Of a DNA stretch of 64,000 bases, positions 50,782 through 58,501 are shown one piece after another (the stretch's first letter is position 1; each line of letters begins with the position of its first letter). The DNA lies in assembly GCF_001941965.1 (NCBI RefSeq), contig NZ_MKZO01000023.1, positions 1 through 64,000 on the forward strand. Reading direction: 5' to 3'. The notes under the pieces were generated by a model that saw only the letters and a program-made list of their open reading frames with translations, did not search any database and was not told the origin of the DNA. The position numbers were made by a program, and so were the translations under genes. Origin of the DNA: Pseudomonas putida (lineage in GTDB: Bacteria; Pseudomonadota; Gammaproteobacteria; Pseudomonadales; Pseudomonadaceae).

Positions 50782-52201
50782 TGGACTCCTGAAGTGGCTG
50801 ATGATCCCGGTTGCCGTGCTGGTGCTGTTCGTCGCCATCCGGCTGTTCTCGGGAGGCAGCACTTCGGCACCACCGACCGCGGATGCCGGCGCCAAGCTCA
50901 CGCCAGCGGAAATGAAGGCGCTGGGCATCGAGGGCGATACCCCGCGCGACACCGTGGCGACGCTCGTTGCCCAAGTGAAGCAGTTGCGCACCGAGCTTCA
51001 GACCGCGCTCTCGGACAACAAATCCCAGCGCGAAGAAAACCAGCGACTGCGCCAGCGCGAGAACTCCATTGACCAGCGCATCAATTCGGCCCTCGACTCC
51101 GAGCGCACCAACCTGCGTCGCGACCAAGAGCAGGCAGCCAGCGCGCGTCAGCAGACCGAAGGGCTGCTGGCCGACCTGCAACGGCGCCTGGACAGTATCG
51201 GCGGACGTGGCGGCGGCCATGCCGACCTGCCGGTGGGTCTGGGGCTGCGTGACGGCGACGAGGCCGGCATGGAAGGCGGCGTGCGCTGGGTCGAACCCGA
51301 CGATGCGAGGAAAGCCGAGGGGCGCAACAGCAGTCGTGGCACGGGTAGCGGCATGAGCTTCCCGACGAGCTTCGGCCCCGCGCAGAGCACGTTGGAAACC
51401 ACGGCGGAAACCGTGGCGAACGCGGGCGCACGCGCCGCAGGCGTGAAGAGCGCCAAGGCGGTCTATACCGTACCGACCAATTCGACGCTGATGGGGTCGG
51501 TGGCGATGACGGCGCTGATCGGCCGCGTGCCGATCGACGGAACCGTCAACGATCCGTACCCCTTCAAGGTGTTGGTCGGATCGGACAACCTGACCGCCAA
51601 TGGCATCGACATTCCCGACGTGGCCGGTGCCGTGTTCAGCGGCACCGCATCGGGCGACTGGACGCTCTCGTGCGTGCGCGGCCAGGTACGCAGCATCACC
51701 TTCGTCTTCCACGACGGCACGATCCGCACCATCCCCGAAGACCGCGACGGCAACCAGCAAAACAACCAGCAGCAGAACTCTCAAAGTGGAGGCCTGGGCT
51801 GGATCAGCGACCCATACGGCATTCCCTGCGTCAGCGGGGAGCGGCGCAGCAACGCCCAGCAGTACCTTGGCTCGCAAGCCCTGATTACCGCCGCCGGTGC
51901 CGGCGTCGCCTCGCTGATCGACAGCGACAGCGGCCAGATGTCCTACGTCGGCGCCGACGGCTCCATCGGCAGCGTCGGTATCTCGGGCAATGAAGCCGTG
52001 GGCCGCATCCTGGCCGGTGGCGTGCGCGACATGGCCGACTGGGTGAACAAGCTGTACGGCCAGGCGTTCGCCGCTGTCTATGTCCAGCCCGGCGCGAAGG
52101 TCGCCGTCCACCTCGAAAAGCCGCTCGCCATCGACTTCGATCCCGAAGGCCGCAAGGTCGATCACCGCGCAGGAGAAAGCCATGCTCTCGAACTTGAATA
52201 A
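50771..52201 (+). CDS. TIGR03752-type ICE protein (TraB/VirB10-like)
   Basis: A 476-residue protein with one N-terminal membrane helix (about 9-26), a long coiled coil (about 60-150: LVAQVKQLRTELQTALSDNKSQREENQRLRQRENS) and a C-terminal beta-barrel domain (YTVPTNSTLMGSVAMTALIGRVPIDG...). It matches the PFL_4705/TIGR03752 family, the VirB10/TraB-like subunit that links inner and outer membranes. The start overlaps the preceding gene; the ribosome site is inside it. Confidence 0.88.
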   Translation: MRSNGLLKWLMIPVAVLVLFVAIRLFSGGSTSAPPTADAGAKLTPAEMKALGIEGDTPRDTVATLVAQVKQLRTELQTALSDNKSQREENQRLRQRENSIDQRINSALDSERTNLRRDQEQAASARQQTEGLLADLQRRLDSIGGRGGGHADLPVGLGLRDGDEAGMEGGVRWVEPDDARKAEGRNSSRGTGSGMSFPTSFGPAQSTLETTAETVANAGARAAGVKSAKAVYTVPTNSTLMGSVAMTALIGRVPIDGTVNDPYPFKVLVGSDNLTANGIDIPDVAGAVFSGTASGDWTLSCVRGQVRSITFVFHDGTIRTIPEDRDGNQQNNQQQNSQSGGLGWISDPYGIPCVSGERRSNAQQYLGSQALITAAGAGVASLIDSDSGQMSYVGADGSIGSVGISGNEAVGRILAGGVRDMADWVNKLYGQAFAAVYVQPGAKVAVHLEKPLAIDFDPEGRKVDHRAGESHALELE

Positions 52202-52622
52202 GGCCCTGGCGCTGGCCCTCGCCGTCGCGGTGCTCGGCGGCTGTGCCACCAGCAAGGAAAAGCTGCTCCCCCACGGCGACAGCACGATGATGGACATCTG
52301 GCAGCAGAACGCCGGTGACGGGGGTGGTGGCGCCGGCCAGGTGGCGCGCAGGCAATTGCTCGATGCACGCCAGAGCCTGCGCCGGACGCTGACCGAGGCC
52401 GACGTGGAGGCCGCGCCCACCGAGCAGATGCGCTACACGCGCACGGCGCGCAACGAGGTCTATCGCCAGTTCCACCGCCTGCCGAACCCCGATCTTGTCA
52501 TGTATGTGTACCCGCACCTGGCGGGCACCGATCCCGTGCCGGTTCCGGGCTACACGACGGTCTTTCCCCTGTACCAGCGTGTGCAGTACGCCATGCCGGG
52601 CGAGCGCGTGGAGGACTACTGA
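52182..52622 (+). CDS. TIGR03751-type transfer lipoprotein (TraV-like)
   Basis: A 146-residue lipoprotein with a clear lipobox (VAVLGGCATSK). It fits the TIGR03751 family, a VirB7/TraV-like outer-membrane anchor of the channel; the C-terminal half contains YVYPHLAGTDPVPVPGYTTVFPLYQRVQY. It starts within the 3' end of the TraB-like gene with AGGAG upstream and overlaps the ATPase gene by 1 bp (TGATG). Confidence 0.87.
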   Translation: MLSNLNKALALALAVAVLGGCATSKEKLLPHGDSTMMDIWQQNAGDGGGGAGQVARRQLLDARQSLRRTLTEADVEAAPTEQMRYTRTARNEVYRQFHRLPNPDLVMYVYPHLAGTDPVPVPGYTTVFPLYQRVQYAMPGERVEDY

Positions 52623-55489
52623 TGCGCTGGAAACTCCCCTGGCCGAAGCTGGCTGCATCCGATGGTGGCAATGACGAGCAGCCGGACGGCTGGCAGCGCC
52701 ACGTCGAGGCGTTGCGCCAGGCCGGCATTGCCGAACCCGGAGCGACGGTCCAGGGCCGCAGGCCGGCGACCGTGGCGGACGAGCAGGCGATGTACGACGT
52801 TGCGCAGTCATTCGCGGAGCTGCTGCCGTGGGTGGAGTTCCTGCCGCCGTCGAAGTCCATGCTGCTGGAGGACGGGCAATCGGTCGCGGCCTTCTACGAA
52901 CTGGTCCCGCTAGGCACCGAAGGTCGGGAACCGGGCTGGCTCGCTCATGCCCGCGATGCGCTCGAAAACGCGCTCCAGGACTCGTTCGATGAGCTGGATG
53001 AGAACCCGTGGGTGCTCCAGCTCTATGCACAGGACGAGCCCAGCTTCGACCAGTACATGCAGACGCTACGCGACTACGTGCAGCCGCGCGCCCGCAGCAC
53101 GGCCTTCACCGAGTTCTACCTCCGCTTCTTTGGCCACCACCTGCGCGCGGTGGCCAAGCCCGGCGGACTGTTCGAGGATACGGTGGTCACGCGGTTGCGC
53201 TGGCGCGGCCAGACGCGGCGCGTGCGCATGGTGGTCTATCGCCGGGCCGCCGGGCAGGCGAACCGCCGCGGCCAGACACCCGAGCAAATGCTGAACATCG
53301 TCTGCGATCGCCTCTGCGGCGGCTTGGCGAACGCCGGCATCCAGGCCCGGCGCATGGTCGCGGCCGATGTTCACGACTGGCTGCTGCGTTGGTTCAACCC
53401 ACGCCCCACGATGCTCGGGCCCGGCGCTGAGGAGCGAGAGCGCTTCTATGCGCTGGCCCGCTATCCCGACGAGGTGGAGGAAGGTGAGATTGAGCTGGCG
53501 AGTGGTCGGGACTTCAGTCAACGGCTGTTCTTCGGTCAGCCTCGCTCCGATGCCGAGCACGGCACCTGGTACTTTGACGGTATGCCGCATCGCGTACTGG
53601 TCACCGACCGGCTACGCATGCCGCCCGGTACGGGGCACCTGACCGGCGAAACCCGCAAGGGGGACGCTATCAACACGCTTTTCGATCAGATGCCCGAAGA
53701 CACCACGATGTGTCTGACCATGGTGGCGACGCCCCAGGACATCCTCGAATCGCACCTGAATCACCTGGCGAAGAAGGCTGTCGGCGAAACACTGGCATCG
53801 GAACAAACGCTCAAGGATGTGCAGGAGGCACGCTCGCTCATCGGCAGCGCGCACAAGCTCTACCGCGGCACGCTGGCCTTCTATCTGCGCGGACGCGATG
53901 AAGCCGAACTTGACAGGCGCGGTCTGGACCTCGCCAACGTGATGCTCAACGCGGGGTTGCAGCCTGTGCGCGAGGACGATGAAGTCGCGCCGCTCAACAG
54001 CTACCTGCGCTGGCTACCGTGCTGCTACAACCCTGCGCAAGATCGACGGAACTGGTTCACCCAACTGATGTTCGCCCAGCATGTGGCGAATCTCTCGCCG
54101 GCGTGGGGTCGCAGCCAGGGTACGGGTCATCCGGGCAACACGTTCTTCAACCGCGGCGGCGGGCCGATCACGTTTGATCCACTGAACCGCTTGGACAGGC
54201 AGATGAACGCCCATCTGTTCCTGTTCGGCCCCACCGGCTCGGGCAAGAGCGCAACGCTCAACAACCTCTTGAACCAGGTCACGGCCATCTACCGGCCGCG
54301 GCTGTTCATCGTGGAAGCCGGCAACAGCTTTGGCTTGTTCAGCGACTTCGCAAAGCGCCTGGGTCTGACCGTGAACCGGGTCAAGCTGGCTCCTGGCTCG
54401 GGCATCAGCCTGGCGCCGTTCGCCGACGCTCGCCGGCTGATCGAAACGCCCAGCAACGTGCAGACGCTTGATGCCGATGCACTGGATGAAGAATTGCCAG
54501 CCGATTCCTCGGTCATGGAGGAGGACGAGCAGCGCGACGTGCTGGGTGAACTGGAGATCACGGCACGGCTGATGATCACAGGCGGCGAGGACAAGGAAGA
54601 AGCCCGGATGACGCGGGCCGATCGCTCGCTGATCCGCCAGTGCATCCTCGATGCCGCCGAGCACTGCGTGGCCGAGAAACGCACGGTGCTCACGCGCGAC
54701 GTGCGCAACGCGCTGCGCACGCGCGGCCAGGACCCGACGCTGCCCGAGATGCGGCGCGTGCGGCTGCTGGAGATGGCGGACGCGATGGACATGTTCTGCC
54801 AAGGCACGGACGGCGAGATGTTCGATCGCGATGGCACGCCGTGGCCCGAGGCCGACATCACGCTGGTGGATCTCGCGACCTATGCCCGGGAGGGCTACAA
54901 CGCGCAGCTCTCCATCGCCTACATCAGCCTGATCAGCACGGTGAACAACATCGCCGAGCGCGACCAGTACCTGGGCCGTCCGATCATCAATGTGACCGAC
55001 GAAGGCCACATCATCACGAAGAACCCGCTGCTTGCGCCCTACGTTGTAAAAATTACAAAAATGTGGCGCAAGCTAGGGGCCTGGTTCTGGCTGGCTACAC
55101 AAAATATCGACGATCTGCCGCGTGCCGCGGAGCCCATGCTCAACATGATTGAGTGGTGGATCTGCCTGTCGATGCCGCCCGATGAGGTCGAGAAGATTGC
55201 ACGCTTCCGCGAACTCTCGCCCGCGCAGAAAGCGCTGATGCTCTCGGCGCGCAAAGAAGCGGGCAAGTTCACCGAGGGCGTCATCCTTTCCAAGAGCATG
55301 GAAGTGCTGTTCCGCGCCGTGCCGCCCAGCCTGTACTTGGCGTTGGCGCAGACCGAACCCGAAGAGAAGGCCGAGCGCTACCAGCTCATGCAGCACTACG
55401 GCTGCACCGAACTGGAAGCGGCCTTCAAGGTGGCCGAGAAGATCGACCAGGCGCGCGGCATCGAGTCGCCGGCCTTGGAACTGTCGTAA
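52622..55489 (+). CDS. conjugative transfer ATPase TraC/VirB4-like (TIGR03744)
   Basis: A 955-residue VirB4/TraC-type ATPase, the motor that powers pilus assembly and substrate transfer on the inner-membrane face. Walker A is FGPTGSGKSATLNNLL (near residue 534), Walker B is INVTDEGHIITK (near 785), and the C-terminal motifs LATQNIDDL and MIEWWICLSMPPDEVEKI are typical of the PFL_4706/TIGR03744 family. It is translationally coupled to the lipoprotein gene. Length is normal for the family. Confidence 0.94.
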   Translation: MRWKLPWPKLAASDGGNDEQPDGWQRHVEALRQAGIAEPGATVQGRRPATVADEQAMYDVAQSFAELLPWVEFLPPSKSMLLEDGQSVAAFYELVPLGTEGREPGWLAHARDALENALQDSFDELDENPWVLQLYAQDEPSFDQYMQTLRDYVQPRARSTAFTEFYLRFFGHHLRAVAKPGGLFEDTVVTRLRWRGQTRRVRMVVYRRAAGQANRRGQTPEQMLNIVCDRLCGGLANAGIQARRMVAADVHDWLLRWFNPRPTMLGPGAEERERFYALARYPDEVEEGEIELASGRDFSQRLFFGQPRSDAEHGTWYFDGMPHRVLVTDRLRMPPGTGHLTGETRKGDAINTLFDQMPEDTTMCLTMVATPQDILESHLNHLAKKAVGETLASEQTLKDVQEARSLIGSAHKLYRGTLAFYLRGRDEAELDRRGLDLANVMLNAGLQPVREDDEVAPLNSYLRWLPCCYNPAQDRRNWFTQLMFAQHVANLSPAWGRSQGTGHPGNTFFNRGGGPITFDPLNRLDRQMNAHLFLFGPTGSGKSATLNNLLNQVTAIYRPRLFIVEAGNSFGLFSDFAKRLGLTVNRVKLAPGSGISLAPFADARRLIETPSNVQTLDADALDEELPADSSVMEEDEQRDVLGELEITARLMITGGEDKEEARMTRADRSLIRQCILDAAEHCVAEKRTVLTRDVRNALRTRGQDPTLPEMRRVRLLEMADAMDMFCQGTDGEMFDRDGTPWPEADITLVDLATYAREGYNAQLSIAYISLISTVNNIAERDQYLGRPIINVTDEGHIITKNPLLAPYVVKITKMWRKLGAWFWLATQNIDDLPRAAEPMLNMIEWWICLSMPPDEVEKIARFRELSPAQKALMLSARKEAGKFTEGVILSKSMEVLFRAVPPSLYLALAQTEPEEKAERYQLMQHYGCTELEAAFKVAEKIDQARGIESPALELS

Positions 55490-55502
55490 GACGGAGAACG
55501 CC

Positions 55503-56267
55503 ATGGAACAGAAACGTCCTTCCATTCCGATGCAGGTCCAGGCGTTCCGCCGCCGCAACGGGCGGCCCCGCTGGCCCTGGGCATTGGCTGCTGTGCTGGT
55601 CGCGCTGCTGCTGATCTGGCTTGTGTCAAGGTCGCCCGGCGAATCCCCGCCGCAGCCGCCCACGCCGGTCAGCATGGCACCGGTGGCCGGGCCGCCCTGG
55701 CTAATGGGCAACCCCAAAGGCCGTTTCACGCTGACGCTCTATGCCGACCTGGAGTGCCCGTTCTGCCGGGAGTATTTCCCGCAGCTCAAGCGGTGGATCG
55801 GCAACAACACCGACGTGGCGCTGCAATGGCACCACCAGCCGCTGGCCGAGCACGAGCCGGCCGCGTCAGCCGAGGCACGCCTAGTGGAATGCGCTGCCGA
55901 AGCAGGTGGGCATGTCGCGTTCTGGCAGGCGATCGAATGGGTCTATGCCCACACGCGCAGCGGCGGCCAGGGCTTGCCCGATGGCTTGCGGTACCCCGAA
56001 TCGACGCCAGCCAGCGAGCAGTGCATGGCAAGCGAAAGGCCCAGTGCGGCTATCCGCGCCCAGGCTGCGGAAGCCACCAAGAGCGGCGTAACCGCCACGC
56101 CGTCGCTGCGCCTGCTCGATCGCCAAACGGGCCAGGCCATCCTGCTGCAGGGGCCGATCGAGGGCGATGCCTTGCTGTCAGCCATGGACATGCTGGCGGC
56201 TGAGGGTCCGACCAGCACACCCACATCCGAAATGCCTGCCGACGTCGTCGGCGACATGCCCAGGTAG
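55503..56267 (+). CDS. DsbA/DsbC-like thioredoxin-fold protein
   Basis: A 254-residue protein with an N-terminal membrane helix (about 25-43) and a periplasmic DsbA-like thioredoxin domain carrying Cys85-Pro-Phe-Cys88 (ADLECPFCREYFPQL). It probably forms or corrects disulfides of cysteine-containing transfer proteins. It follows the ATPase gene after 13 bp. Its 3' end is unusual: the last 11 codons and the stop lie within the structured leader (P1 and the 5' arm of P2) of the radC gene. Confidence 0.88.
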   Translation: MEQKRPSIPMQVQAFRRRNGRPRWPWALAAVLVALLLIWLVSRSPGESPPQPPTPVSMAPVAGPPWLMGNPKGRFTLTLYADLECPFCREYFPQLKRWIGNNTDVALQWHHQPLAEHEPAASAEARLVECAAEAGGHVAFWQAIEWVYAHTRSGGQGLPDGLRYPESTPASEQCMASERPSAAIRAQAAEATKSGVTATPSLRLLDRQTGQAILLQGPIEGDALLSAMDMLAAEGPTSTPTSEMPADVVGDMPR

Positions 56268-56303
56268 CCCCGGTCTTCAAGGCTACGGCGCAGTCCTCTG
56301 CGC
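56231..56303 (+). ncRNA. radC-type structured leader, copy 5
   Basis: P1 GCCGAC/GTCGGC (56238-56252) is followed by CATG (56255). P2 is GTAGCC/GGCTAC (56264-56286) with loop ending CTTCAA; the T/A pair here compensates for C/G in copies 1-3. P3 is GCGCAG/CTGCGC (56288-56303). It overlaps the end of the thioredoxin-like gene (TAG at 56265-56267) and lies about 140 bp before a radC gene, the context for which the radC RNA motif was named. Confidence 0.82.
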
Positions 56304-56445
56304 TGACCGCGACTCGTTCGCCTTGCATCCTGGCCGCGAACGGTCACCGCAATCGCGGTGATGGATGCATCTTTTCATTCTCATCCCCAGGAGGGCTTGC
56401 CCTCGGGGGCGCGCGCCCTCCGATCTCACCGTCTGGAGGTTCGCC

Positions 56446-56940
56446 ATGTCTTTCGCCATCAATGACTCCTGTGTGGAGTCGCTTTCCGCCGTAGCTGCCC
56501 AGCACGAAGACTGGATCATCCAGCAGGCCATCGTGCTGCTGGAAAAACGGATCTTCAAAGCTGGACCATGCCTCAGCCAGCCGGCCGCCGTGCGGGACTA
56601 TCTGCGCGTGAAACTGGTCGCTGAACCCAACGAGATATTCGCCGCTGTGTTCCTGGATAGCATGCACCAGGTGCTGGCCTACGAGCCATTGTTCAGGGGC
56701 ACGATCAACTCGACTTCTGTTTATCCACGTGTCGTCGTACAGCGTGTGCTGGAGTTGAACGCCGCCGCGGTGATCTTCGCGCACCAGCACCCCTCGGGCA
56801 TCTCCGAGCCGTCGAGCGCGGATCGTGTGCTGACCCAGCAACTGCAGGCCGCGCTGGCGCTCATCGATGTACGGGTACTGGATCACATCATCGTAGGCCA
56901 AGGTTCCCCGTTCTCCTTTGCGGAGTCAGGCCTGCTGTAA
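56446..56940 (+). CDS. radC: RadC-like JAB/MPN metalloprotease-fold protein
   Basis: A 164-residue protein with the RadC JAB1/MPN+ signature HxHPSGxxxPSxxD near residue 113 (FAHQHPSGISEPSSADRVLT), a zinc-binding site. The N-terminal helix-hairpin-helix part of full-length RadC is lacking, as in plasmid- and ICE-borne members. The start at 56446 has GGAGG upstream. The name refers to a disproved DNA-repair role; its function is unknown. It has its own structured leader and a terminator, so it is a single-gene unit between two transfer operons. Confidence 0.9.
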   Translation: MSFAINDSCVESLSAVAAQHEDWIIQQAIVLLEKRIFKAGPCLSQPAAVRDYLRVKLVAEPNEIFAAVFLDSMHQVLAYEPLFRGTINSTSVYPRVVVQRVLELNAAAVIFAHQHPSGISEPSSADRVLTQQLQAALALIDVRVLDHIIVGQGSPFSFAESGLL

Positions 56941-56966
56941 CGGTCGCATTGCTTCATTGATCCTCG

Positions 56967-56991
56967 CGGAGGCTTCGGCCTCCGTTTTTTT
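56967..56991 (+). terminator. intrinsic terminator with UUCG loop
   Basis: CGGAGGC (56967-56973) pairs with GCCTCCG (56978-56984) around TTCG and is followed by seven Ts. It ends radC. Confidence 0.94.
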
Positions 56992-57033
56992 ATGGCCCGG
57001 GACAAGCAGGTATGCGGGCAGCCCGCGATGCGC

Positions 57034-57041
57034 ATTGTTTG
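57034..57041 (+). promoter_or_regulatory. ATTGTTTG element, operon 3
   Basis: ATTGTTTG, preceded by GCGC, begins 68 nt before the start at 57102, between the radC terminator and the third transfer operon. CTGATCA at 57077-57083 matches operon 2. Confidence 0.5.
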
Positions 57042-57101
57042 TTGGGGTGGCATCGGGTTCGCGTTTGACTATGGCCCTGATCAACTTTCGGGGCACGCGA
57101 C

Positions 57102-57548
57102 ATGCCGGCATCCTTTTCCACGTTCGCGTCGGGCTGGCGAACCCTTGGTCTCGTCGTGGCGCTGCCGGCGTCCCTGGCCGTGTTCAGCCCCGTCACCTTC
57201 GCAGCCGACGTACTGGTCGTCACCGACAGCCACCACCCGGTCAAGACCATGGGCGGCGAGCGGCTGATCGAGCTGGACGAAGCCCGCCGGATTGAAGCGG
57301 AGCTTTCTGCGGAACTGCCCGCCGCCCCCGAACAGGCGGCGGCCACCGTCAAGCGTCGGCTGAACCAAGGCGGCGCCGACCTACAGCGCCGCATCGCTTC
57401 CGCATACCAGGGCGTCACCGACGCATGGAGCCTGGGCATCACCAGCATCCCGGCTGTCGTGGTGGATCAGCGCTACGTGGTCTATGGCGAGCCGGATGTG
57501 GCCCGCGCTGTCGCGCGCATCGAGCAGCGTCGGAGGACCCAGCCATGA
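57102..57548 (+). CDS. TIGR03757-type ICE protein
   Basis: A 148-residue secreted protein (signal peptide to about residue 35). It fits the PFL_4709/TIGR03757 family, which has a thioredoxin-like C-terminal part (WSLGITSIPAVVVDQRYVVYGEPDV) with the cis-proline position but no cysteine at all, so it is not a redox enzyme. It heads the third transfer operon and overlaps the next gene by 4 bp. Confidence 0.86.
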   Translation: MPASFSTFASGWRTLGLVVALPASLAVFSPVTFAADVLVVTDSHHPVKTMGGERLIELDEARRIEAELSAELPAAPEQAAATVKRRLNQGGADLQRRIASAYQGVTDAWSLGITSIPAVVVDQRYVVYGEPDVARAVARIEQRRRTQP

Positions 57549-58492
57549 CGAGGCCATTCGACCTTATGCGCCGCATGCGGGCTGGCGTGGCTTCCTTGCT
57601 GCTGCTCAGCGCCACGGGTAGCTACGCCTTGAACACCACCGCCATCGTTGCCTCGGTGGCCTCGCCCGATTGCTTGGAGTACCGGGTGGTGGGTATCTGC
57701 TACTGGCTCTACTGCACCTGGGGAGGCTGCACGGTGCGCACCTCTGTCAAGGTGCGCCACTACATCCCCGATGCGGTCGTCTCCAGCTACAGCAACACGG
57801 GCGAGAACCCGTGGGTCGAAGTCCGGGCGATGAGTACGGCCAACCCGTCCGCCCAAGCGGGCGGCGATGGAACGACGAACGAGGATCACGAAAACAATCT
57901 CGCGAAATTCAAGAACGCCGACGTGATCGGCCATCCCGGCGTCGAGGTGTTCAACCAGTTTGTTTCGTCCTCGGGCTACTTCTGCGAGGGCGCGGGAACG
58001 GCATTCATGCCGTATCTGCTCAGCACCTTGGACACGCTTGCCTGGCGCTACAACGTGCCCGAGATGGCCTACCCGGAGGCATTGATTCCCGGCATGCGCG
58101 AGGTCGGCGCACGCACCACGATGAACCTTTGGGGCAACGTGTATCCCCGCGGCGGCTTCCTGCACCAGACCGACGACCACAAATCGGGAGCCGTGGTGGC
58201 CCAGCGTGCGGGCGATGTCGTCACGCGCCGCGGGCAGTTGCACGTGTACCAGCCGCTGCTTGCCAATGCCCGCGATGGCTACTGGCCCGCCAGCGCGCTG
58301 ATGGAGGGTGATGCCTCGACTGGCAAGTGGCAGGAACTCACGCCCGTCCTGTCCTCGTCCTGCACGGTTTTCCCACGCACCGGCTTCCTGACTCAGGCCC
58401 AGCAAGGCGACTACGCCTGGGCGCTGTGGCGGCCGTATGCCTGCTGCGAACGCCGTGGACAGGTGTTCCTTGGCAGCGTTGATTTCCTTTGA
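57545..58492 (+). CDS. TIGR03756-type ICE protein (TraU-like)
   Basis: A 315-residue secreted protein with a signal peptide (VASLLLLSATGSYA) and a cysteine-rich mature part (SPDCLEYRVVGICYWLYCTWGGC; later AGTAF..., SSCTVF, CCERRG). It matches the PFL_4710/TIGR03756 family, related to TraU of F-type systems. The many cysteines fit the presence of a DsbA-like protein in the cluster. The start at 57545 overlaps the previous stop. Confidence 0.86.
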   Translation: MTRPFDLMRRMRAGVASLLLLSATGSYALNTTAIVASVASPDCLEYRVVGICYWLYCTWGGCTVRTSVKVRHYIPDAVVSSYSNTGENPWVEVRAMSTANPSAQAGGDGTTNEDHENNLAKFKNADVIGHPGVEVFNQFVSSSGYFCEGAGTAFMPYLLSTLDTLAWRYNVPEMAYPEALIPGMREVGARTTMNLWGNVYPRGGFLHQTDDHKSGAVVAQRAGDVVTRRGQLHVYQPLLANARDGYWPASALMEGDASTGKWQELTPVLSSSCTVFPRTGFLTQAQQGDYAWALWRPYACCERRGQVFLGSVDFL

Positions 58493-58501
58493 GGTGCCGC
58501 G

